Assembly (NCBI RefSeq): GCF_029223585.1
Contig: NZ_CP119424.1
Span: forward strand, 1,922,001 to 1,986,000
From: Photobacterium sp. DA100
GTDB taxonomy: Bacteria > Pseudomonadota > Gammaproteobacteria > Enterobacterales > Vibrionaceae
Length of the DNA: 64,000 nucleotides
Direction of reading: 5' to 3'
Shown here: positions 1 through 8,819 of the stretch, piece after piece
Numbering within the stretch: position 1 is the stretch's first letter
Layout of the letters: every line of letters starts with the position of its first letter
Notes under the pieces: generated by a model
Database searches by the model: none
The model's input: only the letters and a program-made list of their open reading frames with translations
What the model was told of the DNA's origin: nothing
Made by a program: the position numbers and the translations under genes

Positions 1-1340
1 ACTGTATCTGTCTCGGACCAGATAAACATGTCGGAGTGAACAGCTGTATCGCCAGAAAACAGTCTCAAATCCATGATCCCCGCCCTGTTAGTAATAGAAT
101 CATGGGGGCAATCATGGACACGAAAGATATTACCGTATTTACGGATCATAGAACCGATATAACGCTGGCGGAACTCAATCAAAATATCCGAATTGATGGC
201 CTGCAGCGACTTCCGGACTGCCATCATCAACCTATCTACAGCCTCGGGCAATGACTCGGTATCGCGATCCTTATCTGGTTCAAGCGCAGTACCGGTTGCA
301 AAGCTCATATCGAACTCATCTATAAAGTCCAATTTCAGCCCATCAAGATTATATTCCTGAACCAGTCGGGTATAAGTCCCAACCAGAAACTCACGTACTT
401 TCGGGTACCTGGGGTCTAGCGTACCGGTCTGGTTCTTCTCACTGTAAAACAATAAGTTAGACTCAAAGTCTTGCCAAACTCGGCAGCCTCGGCCAACAAA
501 AGGTACACTGAGCCAAAGCATGTACTTCATCCCCATTGCCTGCACACGCTTGACATGGGCCGCCATATCAGGGAACCGGTTAGCAGAAACTTCCCAGTCA
601 CCGCAATACTTATAGCCGCGGTTACTATCATCGGTCTGCCAGCCATCATCAAGAATAATGGTTTTGCACCCCATCTCAGCGGCTATCTTACACTGCTGCT
701 CAATGCCATCCTGCGAGAGTTGCTGATGAAAGGCATACCAGGTGGAGTAGACCGGTTCCATTGCCGGGGCAGGTACAGGCATTTGGCTACTATCCATTAA
801 CGTTTCGTGCCATCGGCTCAGACCTGAAATAGCCTGATGGTAATTCACATCCGCTACATCGAGACGCAGTGTTGCGCGGTATTCCGTCATCGGCTCCGTT
901 GGTGTGGAAAACAAGTGCATGATGATCTTGGCGGCTGTTTCCTCCTCGTATGCACCCGCATGAACACGCACAATGTTTTTGATGTCTGAAAAGGCAAACG
1001 CGACTTTGTTCTGGCCTTGCACGTTATAAAAGCAACCAACCGGTGAAACATGACTGATGTGACTGGAAAAGTTGGTCCAGATCTCTGGGATCCCTTTGTT
1101 TCTAATCGACTTAGGATGACCATGTAAACAAGGCGTCCACAATGAGTGCATGTCATTCAAATCACATGACACATCAAGCCTGCATGGTGGGAATACAGTT
1201 GGCAGCTCCGCTTTTATCAAAAGATCGATAAAAAGAACATCTCCCTCGTTTCGAGTACTGAGCCCATAAAGCAGTGAACCAGGAAGCTCTTCCCCCTCCA
1301 GACAAATATTGAACTGACCGACCGATAGCAATTTTTTCAT
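1..1340 (-). CDS. Alpha-galactosidase, GH36/melibiase type (C-terminus beyond window)
   Basis: Hydrolyses terminal alpha-galactosides. The visible ~446 residues hold an N-terminal beta-sandwich-like part, then a (beta/alpha)8 barrel with the GH36 signatures ILDDGWQ, MLWLSVPF and GLKLDFIDEF; the Asp in KLD is the expected nucleophile. Near the window edge a further family block with SGDTAVHSDM is visible. No signal peptide is evident, so it is probably cytoplasmic and acts on imported oligosaccharide. The start at 1340 is supported by GGGGTGAG just upstream. The C-terminal part lies outside the window. It is transcribed away from a LacI gene, with two palindromes between them that are probable operators. 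The GH36 assignment is firm at superfamily level; the exact glycoside is inferred. Confidence 0.85.
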   Translation of the reverse strand, partial: MKKLLSVGQFNICLEGEELPGSLLYGLSTRNEGDVLFIDLLIKAELPTVFPPCRLDVSCDLNDMHSLWTPCLHGHPKSIRNKGIPEIWTNFSSHISHVSPVGCFYNVQGQNKVAFAFSDIKNIVRVHAGAYEEETAAKIIMHLFSTPTEPMTEYRATLRLDVADVNYHQAISGLSRWHETLMDSSQMPVPAPAMEPVYSTWYAFHQQLSQDGIEQQCKIAAEMGCKTIILDDGWQTDDSNRGYKYCGDWEVSANRFPDMAAHVKRVQAMGMKYMLWLSVPFVGRGCRVWQDFESNLLFYSEKNQTGTLDPRYPKVREFLVGTYTRLVQEYNLDGLKLDFIDEFDMSFATGTALEPDKDRDTESLPEAVDRLMMAVRKSLQAINSDILIEFRQRYIGSMIRKYGNIFRVHDCPHDSITNRAGIMDLRLFSGDTAVHSDMFIWSETDT

Positions 1341-1377
1341 ACTCACCCCATCTTGAAAGTGTGCAACCTAAACTTAA

Positions 1378-1389
1378 GAACAGCTGTTC
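1378..1389. promoter_or_regulatory. Candidate LacI-family operator O1
   Basis: Perfect 12-bp palindrome GAACAGCTGTTC in the intergenic region between the alpha-galactosidase and the LacI gene. It shares the AACAGCTGTT core with a second palindrome whose centre lies 32 bp away, about three helical turns. Assignment to the neighbouring regulator is inferred. Confidence 0.6.
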
Positions 1390-1406
1390 GCTGGTCAAAA
1401 TACTAG

Positions 1407-1424
1407 CACTAACAGCTGTTAGTG
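1407..1424. promoter_or_regulatory. Candidate LacI-family operator O2
   Basis: Perfect 18-bp palindrome CACTAACAGCTGTTAGTG, the longest in this intergenic region, with the central CG-type symmetric core typical of LacI-family sites. It repeats the AACAGCTGTT core of the site at 1378-1389, which suggests cooperative binding of one regulator. Confidence 0.65.
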
Positions 1425-1513
1425 ATTTGTGATAGGTATAGAAATTTTGAATTTTAATGCGTAGCGTGATTCTGTATTATGGTGACACGGGTTTCTAATT
1501 CACTGAAGTTACG

Positions 1514-2566
1514 ATGAAAAATCAGAGGGCGATGAATAGCTCACAAATTGCAAAACTGGCAGGTGTGTCTCGAAGTACCGTATCTAAGGTGATCAATAAC
1601 TACCCTGATATTCCCGAGGACACTAAAAAGAAAGTGTTGGCTGTTATCAAAAAGCATGACTACAAACCCAACAAGTTCGCCTCTGTCCTTAAGGGGATTC
1701 CACAGAAAGTTGTCGCCTTGTATATCCATGCAACGAAAAATGACATGGATGCAGGCAACCTCGACAACCTTGATTCATCGTATGTGATGGGGATCATTTC
1801 CCACTTTATCTTTGCCGCCAAACTGCACGATCATTCTTTGATGGTCGAACTTATCCATGAAAACGAAGATCAAACGCAGATCGAGCGCCAAATCAAAGAA
1901 AATTTCGACTCCAAAGCAATATGCGCTGCGGTATTTCTTGGGTTAACAGACAATAGCCACTTTATCGATAACTTGGTGAACGCAGGATACAACATAGCCT
2001 CTATCGATAGGAAAATCGCCACAGAAGGCGCAGGCGTCAATATTACCACCAATGATGAAGAGAGTGCTTATCTTGCCACTAAGCACTTAATTTCCAATGG
2101 TTATACCCAAATCACCTTGATCGCAGGCGATCCTGACAAGCAGTCAGCAAGAAGCCGTGAACATGGATACTTACGTGCCATTGAAGAGCATGGCCTCAGC
2201 GCTCATAAACTTGACTGCGGTTACTCAGAGAAACTCGGTGCGCAAGCAGCCGATCAATTACTTGCAGCACAAAAGCAACCGGATGCCATACTTTGCGCCT
2301 CAGATATCATTGCTTACGGCCTCATCGGCCGAATGCGAGAAAAGAATGAAGACTACCTGATGTCGTTGGGTATTGCCGGCTTTGATAACATTGCATTTAA
2401 TTCATACCAAAGGCCAAGCCTGACGTCTGTTGCTGTCGATTACAAAGAAATGGCGGAGACCACTATCGAAGCCCTACTCAGGGATGAAAGTCATTCCGAA
2501 TTTATCATTTCAACCAAATTATTCGCCCGCGACTCCAGCCAGCCTAAGCCGAGTAAGGAGGTGTGA
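1514..2566 (+). CDS. LacI-family transcriptional regulator
   Basis: DNA-binding sugar-responsive repressor. The N-terminal LacI helix-turn-helix (SSQIAKLAGVSRSTVSKVIN, about residues 9-28) is followed by a periplasmic-binding-protein-like effector domain with the usual AVFLG, DRKI, LIAGD and AGFDN blocks; total 350 aa is normal. A second possible start is the ATG at 1532 (MNSSQIAK); neither start has a strong ribosome-binding site. It diverges from the GH36 gene and probably controls it through the twin palindromes at 1378 and 1407. Its last codons form the ribosome-binding site of the next gene, with which it overlaps by 4 nt. Confidence 0.9.
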   Translation: MKNQRAMNSSQIAKLAGVSRSTVSKVINNYPDIPEDTKKKVLAVIKKHDYKPNKFASVLKGIPQKVVALYIHATKNDMDAGNLDNLDSSYVMGIISHFIFAAKLHDHSLMVELIHENEDQTQIERQIKENFDSKAICAAVFLGLTDNSHFIDNLVNAGYNIASIDRKIATEGAGVNITTNDEESAYLATKHLISNGYTQITLIAGDPDKQSARSREHGYLRAIEEHGLSAHKLDCGYSEKLGAQAADQLLAAQKQPDAILCASDIIAYGLIGRMREKNEDYLMSLGIAGFDNIAFNSYQRPSLTSVAVDYKEMAETTIEALLRDESHSEFIISTKLFARDSSQPKPSKEV

Positions 2567-3090
2567 CGGTAAAACAGACGCTATTCCTAACCGCGCTTAC
2601 CCTGCTTTGCGGCTGCGAAATGAGAAACCAGTTTGAACTGGACGCCGAAGCCGACCCGCAAAAGCTCATTGCCATCACCCACTTTGGCACCACAGCGACA
2701 AACCATCAGGGGGAAAACGGTTTTCGGGTTTACCTGCGCAACGCTTCGCCGAGGGAAATCCAATCGATGACTTTTCATGTCAGAGCCTTTAATCAGCAAA
2801 GGGCTTTAGTCGGAGGTAATAAACAAAGTGGTGAGCAAGGCGGTTTAAAAGCCCTGCGCTTTAACCAACCTTTGAAGCCGGGAGGTGGGGCACACCCTTT
2901 GTGGGACAACGTGTGGACACAAGGAGTTTCTAGTTCAACAAGTATCGTGTGCGCCACCATCGAATCGGCAGAGATTGCCTACAAAGACGGTACGATGGCG
3001 ATTATTCCCAAACAGGCACTGGATACCATGACCTACAACCCCAAATGCCTAAGCTTGGATGGCGCTGAGTTCGACTACGGCGCAAATTAG
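2563..3090 (+). CDS. Predicted lipoprotein of unknown function, coupled to the LacI gene
   Basis: Starts with GTG inside GTGTGA, sharing four bases with the end of the LacI gene; TAAGGAGG just upstream is a textbook ribosome-binding site. The 175-aa product opens with a short hydrophobic segment ending in LLCGC, a plausible lipobox with Cys at about 18. The rest looks secreted and beta-rich (FRVYLRNASPREIQSMTFHV), with three further Cys. No family was recognised. Translational coupling to the repressor suggests co-expression with the galactoside module, but nothing in the sequence shows what it does. Confidence 0.75.
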   Translation: MTVKQTLFLTALTLLCGCEMRNQFELDAEADPQKLIAITHFGTTATNHQGENGFRVYLRNASPREIQSMTFHVRAFNQQRALVGGNKQSGEQGGLKALRFNQPLKPGGGAHPLWDNVWTQGVSSSTSIVCATIESAEIAYKDGTMAIIPKQALDTMTYNPKCLSLDGAEFDYGAN

Positions 3091-3143
3091 TTAGCAAGGC
3101 GTTGATACTTTGCTTTTCTGAGATATTGCTTTCAGATAGATGG

Positions 3144-3425
3144 TTACTTATAGCAAGAGTTATTATCACAACGAAACCTGCGGACAAACAGCTTAGAGAT
3201 CGCCTGCCGATGCTTGGCAAAGAACAGATAAGCCCTGTCGGCAACGGGCTTAACCCACCACCAACGCAGAAATGCTACTCGCCACTTTTTTCCCACCAAA
3301 CGCCAGGCATGATAAGTGACATCGAGGCCGTATAACGGCTTGCCATCAAGCTCGCCATGAAGGATTTTCATCGCCATTTCTCTTGCACATAATGGGCACG
3401 AACCATCATAAAATACGATTAACAT
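3144..3425 (-). CDS. DUF393 (DCC-family thiol-disulfide oxidoreductase-like) protein, internally shortened
   Basis: The N-terminus LIVFYDGSCPLCAREM carries the family's DG-x-CPLC motif, a thioredoxin-like CxxC. The C-terminal part (LYGLDVTYHAWRLVGKKW onward) matches the family's second half. At 93 aa it is shorter than the usual 110-140: the segment that normally separates CPLC-REM from the GELDG..YGLD block is almost absent, which suggests an in-frame deletion of roughly 30-40 residues. The start at 3425 follows AAGAGA. It may be a damaged gene still in frame. Confidence 0.65.
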   Translation of the reverse strand: MLIVFYDGSCPLCAREMAMKILHGELDGKPLYGLDVTYHAWRLVGKKWRVAFLRWWWVKPVADRAYLFFAKHRQAISKLFVRRFRCDNNSCYK

Positions 3426-3584
3426 AGTTATCTCTTAAGTTTAGGTATAAGACTATACGCGCGAGTATGACGAACCGATCTCTGCGCGTGAATCGGCTCC
3501 CACTACAAACAGCAAACGATTGCCACGCGGCATGTTGATACCTAGAATGCATGAGCCTTTCTCTCAACATTCCGCTAAGTCACA

Positions 3585-5027
3585 ATGAAAACCAGAATAT
3601 CGATCATTACTTCCGCCCTGCTACTGGCAGGCTGTTCAACCGTTGCCGAACCCCAAGCCGAATCTCAGTATAATGCCAGCCTGATCATTACCAATGGCCA
3701 GGTGTTAACCATCAACGATGAAAAAGATGTGATAGAAAATGGTGTTATCGTCATCGAAAACGACACCATCGTCGCTGTCGGTGATGCAAGCTTACTGAGC
3801 CGATATCAGGCTCCCAAGGTTATCGATGCCGAAAACGGCATTGTCATGCCGGGGATGATCAACACCCATAACCACCTGCCGATGATCGCGTTCCGCGGCT
3901 TGGGTGAAGAAGGGATCGAAAACCGTCTGTTTGCCTATTTCTTCCCACTGGAAAAAGAGAAGCTAAGCCGCGATTTGATTTATCAGGCGACCAAGCTGGG
4001 GGCGGTCGATCTGGCCCAGAGCGGTGTAACTACCTATGCCGACATGTACTACCACGTCGATGACATGGCCCGTGCCACCAAAGAAGTCGGCCTCCGTGCG
4101 GTACTCGGTGAAACTGTGATTAAATTCCCGGTGGTCGATGCCCCCGAACCATATGGCGGTATTGAGTACGCCACCCAGTTTATCGAGCAATACCAGAACG
4201 ATCCGCTGATCACCCCGGCTTTCGCGCCGCATGCGGTTTATACCGTTTCTAAAGAGAAGCTGCAGGAGATCAACCGCCTGTCAGCCAAGCTTGATGCACC
4301 TGTGCTGATCCACGTTGCCGAATTCGGCAATGAGGCCGAGCGTATCGAAGGTAATGACCAACAACTCAGTCCGGTGGCATGGCTGAAGGAAATCGGCGTA
4401 CTGGATAACCGCATGGTGCTGGCCCACGGGATCCATCTCGACCAGAATGACATCGACCTGATCAAACAGGCGGGTGCCAGCGTGGCACACAACCCGATGG
4501 CCAATGCCAAAGGTGCAACCGGTATTGCCCCGGCATGGGAAATGTACCGCCAGGGATTGCGCTTGGGACTAGGCACCGACGGGCCGATGAGCTCGAACCA
4601 GGTCGATCTGTGGCGGACCTTAAGCTACACCGCCAACATGCAGCGTCTCAAGCATAACGACCGCACCATTATGATCCCCGAGCAAGTGATTGAGCTATCC
4701 ACCATAGGTGGCGCAAGGGCACTTCACATGGAAGATCAAATCGGCTCGCTGGAAGTGGGTAAAAAAGCAGATATCATCATTGTCGAAACCCAATCGCCGA
4801 ACATGATGCCGAACTACAACCCATACGCGACCTTGGTGTACCAGGCCAACCCAGGCAATGTCAGCACCACCATCGTCAATGGCGACATCGTGATGGAACA
4901 GCGGGAAATCAAGAACATCGATATGGCCGAAATGCAGCAGGCAGTGCGAGCGATTGAAGCCGATATTGCTGAGTTTGCCAAAGAACTATCGAAAAAGGCG
5001 ATCAAGTCAAAAAGCTTGATGCAGTAA
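3585..5027 (+). CDS. Lipoprotein amidohydrolase (TRZ/ATZ, SAH/MTA-deaminase-like)
   Basis: Metal-dependent hydrolase of the amidohydrolase superfamily, most like the TRZ/ATZ chlorohydrolase/deaminase group. An N-terminal signal with lipobox LLLAGC predicts a lipid-anchored, periplasmic protein, unusual for a group that is mostly cytoplasmic. Metal ligands visible: NTHNHLP (His95, His97), FAPHAVYT, LIHVAEFGNE and LGTDGPMSSN. The C-terminal IGSLEVGKKADIIIV block rebuilds the beta-sandwich as in the family. Length 480 aa is typical. A terminator follows at 5059. Its substrate cannot be read from the sequence; a deaminated purine nucleoside or a cyclic amide are options. Confidence 0.8.
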   Translation: MKTRISIITSALLLAGCSTVAEPQAESQYNASLIITNGQVLTINDEKDVIENGVIVIENDTIVAVGDASLLSRYQAPKVIDAENGIVMPGMINTHNHLPMIAFRGLGEEGIENRLFAYFFPLEKEKLSRDLIYQATKLGAVDLAQSGVTTYADMYYHVDDMARATKEVGLRAVLGETVIKFPVVDAPEPYGGIEYATQFIEQYQNDPLITPAFAPHAVYTVSKEKLQEINRLSAKLDAPVLIHVAEFGNEAERIEGNDQQLSPVAWLKEIGVLDNRMVLAHGIHLDQNDIDLIKQAGASVAHNPMANAKGATGIAPAWEMYRQGLRLGLGTDGPMSSNQVDLWRTLSYTANMQRLKHNDRTIMIPEQVIELSTIGGARALHMEDQIGSLEVGKKADIIIVETQSPNMMPNYNPYATLVYQANPGNVSTTIVNGDIVMEQREIKNIDMAEMQQAVRAIEADIAEFAKELSKKAIKSKSLMQ

Positions 5028-5058
5028 CACACCTAATTTGTGTGCAATTAGATAACAG

Positions 5059-5082
5059 AAGGCGGCATGATGTCGCCTTTTT
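5059..5082 (+). terminator. Rho-independent terminator after the amidohydrolase gene
   Basis: Stem AAGGCG/CGCCTT, extended by a C-G and a G-U pair, followed by a run of five T on the + strand. Confidence 0.7.
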
Positions 5083-5102
5083 ATCATTTATTAGAACTGT
5101 TC

Positions 5103-5471
5103 TTACTCTTCAGCAAACACTTCCTTGGCGATATTCATGCCATTGATAGCGGCAGGAAACCCGGCGTAGACCGACATCTGCAAGATAATCTCGGTGATCT
5201 CTGTCTTTGTACAGCCAATATTGAGCGCGCCTTGGATATGGCCCTTGAGCTGTGGCTGGCAGTTCCCCATCGCCGTTAAGGCGGCAATCGTTGCAAGCTC
5301 CCGGGTCTTGAAGTCCAGCCCTTCCCGCTGCAAGACATCGCCAAAAGGGTATTCGATGGTGTAGCGGGCGAGATCTGGGCAAACCTCACTAAAGTTTTCA
5401 GTCATTGCTTCTACAGCGTTGGGATCAAGCTCATTGAGTTTATCCACGCCACGTAAATATCTATTATCCAT
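5103..5471 (-). CDS. Carboxymuconolactone decarboxylase-family protein
   Basis: A 122-aa all-alpha protein of the CMD/AhpD-like family. Conserved features: the FKTRELATIAALTAMGNC block, then a His-containing helix (PQLKGHIQGALNIGCT) and the EIILQMSVYAGFPAAINGM tail. It lacks the CxxC active pair of AhpD peroxidase-type members, having a single Cys in each of those helices, so it is closer to the YurZ/decarboxylase-like branch. It is monocistronic and convergent with the amidohydrolase. Substrate unknown. Confidence 0.85.
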   Translation of the reverse strand: MDNRYLRGVDKLNELDPNAVEAMTENFSEVCPDLARYTIEYPFGDVLQREGLDFKTRELATIAALTAMGNCQPQLKGHIQGALNIGCTKTEITEIILQMSVYAGFPAAINGMNIAKEVFAEE

Positions 5472-5920
5472 ATTGTTATATCGAGCTAATGTTATGTTTT
5501 GACAACTAAATCAATAAAGCCGCCAAGCTTACATTAGCCCCCCAGCCAACTCAATTTCACTGCTAATGATGTAACAGACAAAAACAGATAACCAAACTGG
5601 ATGCTTGTAGTCTGCACCGACAATGAATGCCCTGCGTGCTGCAACCTGCATGATGCCAAGAGTTACCGGCAGGATGAAGCCATGCGTTAGTTACCCAGCA
5701 GAATATTAACCTCAAAAACTCGCCACTAATTGAAATAAAACGCCACTAATAGACAAAAACCCCTCGCAAACTTAGAGAAAAATATCAAAATTTGTGAGCT
5801 AGCACGAATCAATGATGGCGGATCTGTCAAAAGTGGTATCTACATCTCTACCTGCTCTGATCCTGATATGCCATGATGTTTTCAAGTTAAATAGCTTTAT
5901 GAGCTTGAAAGGAGAAACGT
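5472..5920. other. Intergenic region, mostly featureless
   Basis: About 450 bp without a convincing gene. CGCCACTAAT occurs twice about 22 bp apart (near 5720 and 5742). The region serves as upstream DNA for the CMD-family gene (-) and for the small ORF at 5921 (+). Confidence 0.5.
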
Positions 5921-6004
5921 ATGGGATTTGTCATTTTTTCACTCGGCACTCTGATCTCAGGAGCGGTTTGCTTCATTCACTACAACTTCGGCGACGAGAA
6001 CTAA
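5921..6004 (+). CDS. Small hydrophobic peptide, 27 aa
   Basis: ATG preceded by AAAGGAGAAACGT, a strong ribosome-binding site at correct spacing. The product MGFVIFSLGTLISGAVCFIH plus seven residues has one predicted membrane helix covering residues 2-19 and an acidic C-terminus (GDEN). It stands alone in about 660 bp of otherwise non-coding DNA. The good start signal and membrane pattern favour a real membrane microprotein, but no homologue is recognised. Confidence 0.5.
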   Translation: MGFVIFSLGTLISGAVCFIHYNFGDEN

Positions 6005-6070
6005 TCTAATTTGCGCCATATATAGTTCTGATGGTAGATATCATCCCATCAACCTCAACGAATACAGAAA

Positions 6071-6097
6071 CGCCCCAGCAATCACATTGCCGGGGCG
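6071..6097 (-). terminator. Rho-independent terminator of the lyase/MmgE-PrpD/Dcu operon
   Basis: Stem CGCCCC/GGGGCG then GCAAT/ATTGC around a CAC loop with one mismatch. On the minus strand it is followed by TTTCTGT. It lies 35 bp past the stop of the transporter gene. Confidence 0.75.
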
Positions 6098-6131
6098 CTT
6101 TACTTTGAGCCCATTGACTCAATCGTCCTCC

Positions 6132-7436
6132 CTAGACAAACATGCTCGCCAGCAAGAAACCAAACGGTACCGCGGCCACAATACCCAGCATACCCGGCAG
6201 GAAGAACGGGTGATTGACGATGTAGCAACCGTTCCACTTGCGGCTCAAGAAGGACCCCGTGTCATCGGTGGCAATTGCGAACGCCGTCGTTGGATAGATG
6301 TTGGTCATATACAGCGCACTGACTGCAACAAAACTTGCCAAAATAGTGGCAGGGTCGACATTGAGCGATGCTGCAATCGGGATCAGCAGAGCACTGGTTG
6401 CCCCTTGGCTAAATAGCAGCGCCGACGTCCCGAAAAAGACCACTGCCAGCAAGGCCGGATACTGCTCAAGCACCCCACCAGCCACTGACTCAATTGCAGG
6501 AATATGCACGCCAATAATCGTTGCGCTAAGCCATACGATACCCAGAATAACCACCAAGCTTTCGGCGCCATCGGCAAAGATCGGCGCTTTCTTGATTGAA
6601 GTCAGTGGTACCTTACACACCATGGCCGTCACAAAGCTCACCAGCAGCATCACGATAACAATGATATCGCGCGAGCCTAAGTCATGACCCAACAGAGGCT
6701 TAAATAGAAGCAAAGCCACAATGAATACAACCCCCGCCAGGAACAGCCATACCGACCGCTTCGCCTCTTCCGACGGAGCCTGCTGCTTTTGCTGCTCTGG
6801 GGTAAAGTTAACCAAGCCTTTTTCAACTCGCTCTTGGAAAATCGGATCATCCTTGAGCTCGCAGCCCTGTCGACTGGCAATAAACGACGCCACGATGACA
6901 CCGAACAAGGCTGCCGGCATAATCACACTCAGTGCGGTACCAAAACTCACCCCCATCTGCTCCACCACCACATACATCGCAGCCGTCGCCGCCGAAATCG
7001 GCGAGGCAGTGATCGCTATCTGCGAGGCAACCACCGCCGAGCTCAATGGCTGGCTAGGACGCACTCCGTTTTCCTTGGCAACCTGCTGGATAACGTTCAG
7101 TACTGACATCGCGGTATAGCCGGTTCCGGCCAAGGTAGTCAGAATAAACGTGGTGGCAGGCGCCAAAATATTGATATGCCGCGGGTGGTTACGCAGCATA
7201 CGTTCGGCGACATTGACCATGTAGCTCATCCCGCCAGCCTGCTGCATCACAGACAAGGCGAGGATCACCGACATAATGATCAAAATCACCGACACCGGAA
7301 TATCCCCTGGCGGCAAGCCCAAACCGAAAACAGCAATCGCCATTCCCAAGCCTCCCGCCAAACCAACCCCGATCCCGCCGAGACGGGCGGCAAGGATAAT
7401 CGCACCTAATAGTAAACACGCATGGATAATAATCAT
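6132..7436 (-). CDS. DcuA/DcuB-family anaerobic C4-dicarboxylate transporter
   Basis: Inner-membrane carrier for fumarate, malate, aspartate and succinate. The 434-aa polytopic protein matches the Dcu family in length and in blocks such as LGGIGVGLAGGLG, TTLAGTGYTAMSVLNVIQ and SSAVVASQIAITASPIS. A GGAGG site lies 7 nt before the start. It is the last gene of a three-gene operon after a fumarate-producing-type lyase and an MmgE/PrpD protein, 18 bp downstream of the latter, so it is expected to import the lyase substrate or exchange it for fumarate or succinate. Which Dcu paralogue it is cannot be decided. Confidence 0.88.
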   Translation of the reverse strand: MIIIHACLLLGAIILAARLGGIGVGLAGGLGMAIAVFGLGLPPGDIPVSVILIIMSVILALSVMQQAGGMSYMVNVAERMLRNHPRHINILAPATTFILTTLAGTGYTAMSVLNVIQQVAKENGVRPSQPLSSAVVASQIAITASPISAATAAMYVVVEQMGVSFGTALSVIMPAALFGVIVASFIASRQGCELKDDPIFQERVEKGLVNFTPEQQKQQAPSEEAKRSVWLFLAGVVFIVALLLFKPLLGHDLGSRDIIVIVMLLVSFVTAMVCKVPLTSIKKAPIFADGAESLVVILGIVWLSATIIGVHIPAIESVAGGVLEQYPALLAVVFFGTSALLFSQGATSALLIPIAASLNVDPATILASFVAVSALYMTNIYPTTAFAIATDDTGSFLSRKWNGCYIVNHPFFLPGMLGIVAAVPFGFLLASMFV

Positions 7437-7454
7437 TGGATACCTCCGCTCCCG

Positions 7455-8819
7455 TTATTGCTTCAGGAGTTCCTTTATTTCGGCACTGCTGGCCGATTCA
7501 AATTGAGCCAGTAGCGCCAGCCACTGGCGGCATTTTCCCTCGCCGACTTGGGGCGCGACACAGGCCGTGAACTTTTTCTCGATATCTTGGGTGGAAAGGG
7601 GCTTTTCCGGATTGCCCTTGGCAAGATCATTGGCGATGGCGATGGTTTCTCCTGAGGTCAGCGTCACCCGGATCTTGACCGGTGCGGTGCCGATAAAGCC
7701 CAGTTTTTCCAGCTCGGGATCGACCCGCATCTGGATCCTTGCCATTAGCGCCTGAATGCGTTCATCCTGCACTTTCCTATCAGCAAATTCCGCCACGCCT
7801 ACTGCGCCGTAAACCAAACGGGCAGCCAAGGCATACTGCATCGAGAATTTGGCTTCAATGGCATTTTGCGGCTTGGAACAAACCAGCTCTCTTGGGCCGA
7901 GCAAGCTGGCCCCCACCTGGATAAACTCAATGTCTCCTGGAGTGAGTTGGCGCTCATGCAGCAGCTCATCCCAGCAGTCGATGGCAGGATGGCTACCGCT
8001 GCAGCATGGGTATTGCTTGAATACCAAGCCGTTTTCCTGCAGATCCCAATACTCACCCAGTGTGACCTTTGCATCAGCAAGGTCCGTACGCAGCGCAAAG
8101 CACTGGCCGAAACCATCTGCCGCCTCGATGACATTAGGCTGTCCAGTCACTCCGATTTGCGCCAGCTCAGCCGCGTTGACGCCGTTGAAGGCAGCGAGTC
8201 CGGCGTGCATGGCCTTGGTTTGGCTGCCGAAATTACCTCGAACGCCCGATGCCGACGAGGCCGCAATAGCCAAGGCATGAGTCAGGGCGTGTTCGTCCAG
8301 TTCCATCAGCAAACCCGATGCCACCGCGGCACCGAACACGCCTATTGTCGGTGTGGTATGCCAGCCCTGCTCAGACAGCGTCGGCATTAGCCAGCGGGCG
8401 ATCTGGTGCTGGGCTTCGAACCCCGCAATATAAGCCAGCAAAATCGCGTCGCCGCTCAGCTGGCGCTCCTGGGCCATGGCAAATGCCGCGGGGGCGACCG
8501 TCACGGTCGGATGGCCAATCGTCGCCCAGCTGACATCATCAAAGTCCAAGGCATGCGAGGCCGCACCGTTGGCATAGCTGGCATAGGCGGCCGAGCTTGT
8601 CTGGCCGGTGCCAAAAATATTGCACCGACCCGACGGGACTCTAGACCCAACCAACTTCTGGATATTTTGCGCGACAGGCATCTCACTGCCCGCGATAGTA
8701 ACCGCGACGTAGTCCGTCAGGGCGGTGCGTGCAACCTCGACTACCGGCCTGGGAATATCCTGCCATTTGAGGTTGACGCACCAGTGGGCGATCTGAGCCA
8801 ATAACGGCCTATTCATCAT
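7455..8819 (-). CDS. MmgE/PrpD-family protein
   Basis: Superfamily of 2-methylcitrate dehydratase, cis-aconitate decarboxylase and iminodisuccinate epimerase. The 454-aa chain has the N-terminal helical domain with ALDFDDVSWATIGHPTVTVA and the conserved FKQYPCCSGSHPAIDC block, then the smaller C-terminal domain (KPQNAIEAKFSMQYALAARL). It overlaps the upstream lyase gene by 4 nt (ATGA), indicating translational coupling. There is no citrate-cycle or prpBC context, so methylcitrate dehydration is unlikely. The pairing with an aspartase-superfamily lyase resembles the epimerase/lyase pair known for iminodisuccinate, which is an inference from family knowledge. Confidence 0.85.
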   Translation of the reverse strand: MMNRPLLAQIAHWCVNLKWQDIPRPVVEVARTALTDYVAVTIAGSEMPVAQNIQKLVGSRVPSGRCNIFGTGQTSSAAYASYANGAASHALDFDDVSWATIGHPTVTVAPAAFAMAQERQLSGDAILLAYIAGFEAQHQIARWLMPTLSEQGWHTTPTIGVFGAAVASGLLMELDEHALTHALAIAASSASGVRGNFGSQTKAMHAGLAAFNGVNAAELAQIGVTGQPNVIEAADGFGQCFALRTDLADAKVTLGEYWDLQENGLVFKQYPCCSGSHPAIDCWDELLHERQLTPGDIEFIQVGASLLGPRELVCSKPQNAIEAKFSMQYALAARLVYGAVGVAEFADRKVQDERIQALMARIQMRVDPELEKLGFIGTAPVKIRVTLTSGETIAIANDLAKGNPEKPLSTQDIEKKFTACVAPQVGEGKCRQWLALLAQFESASSAEIKELLKQ

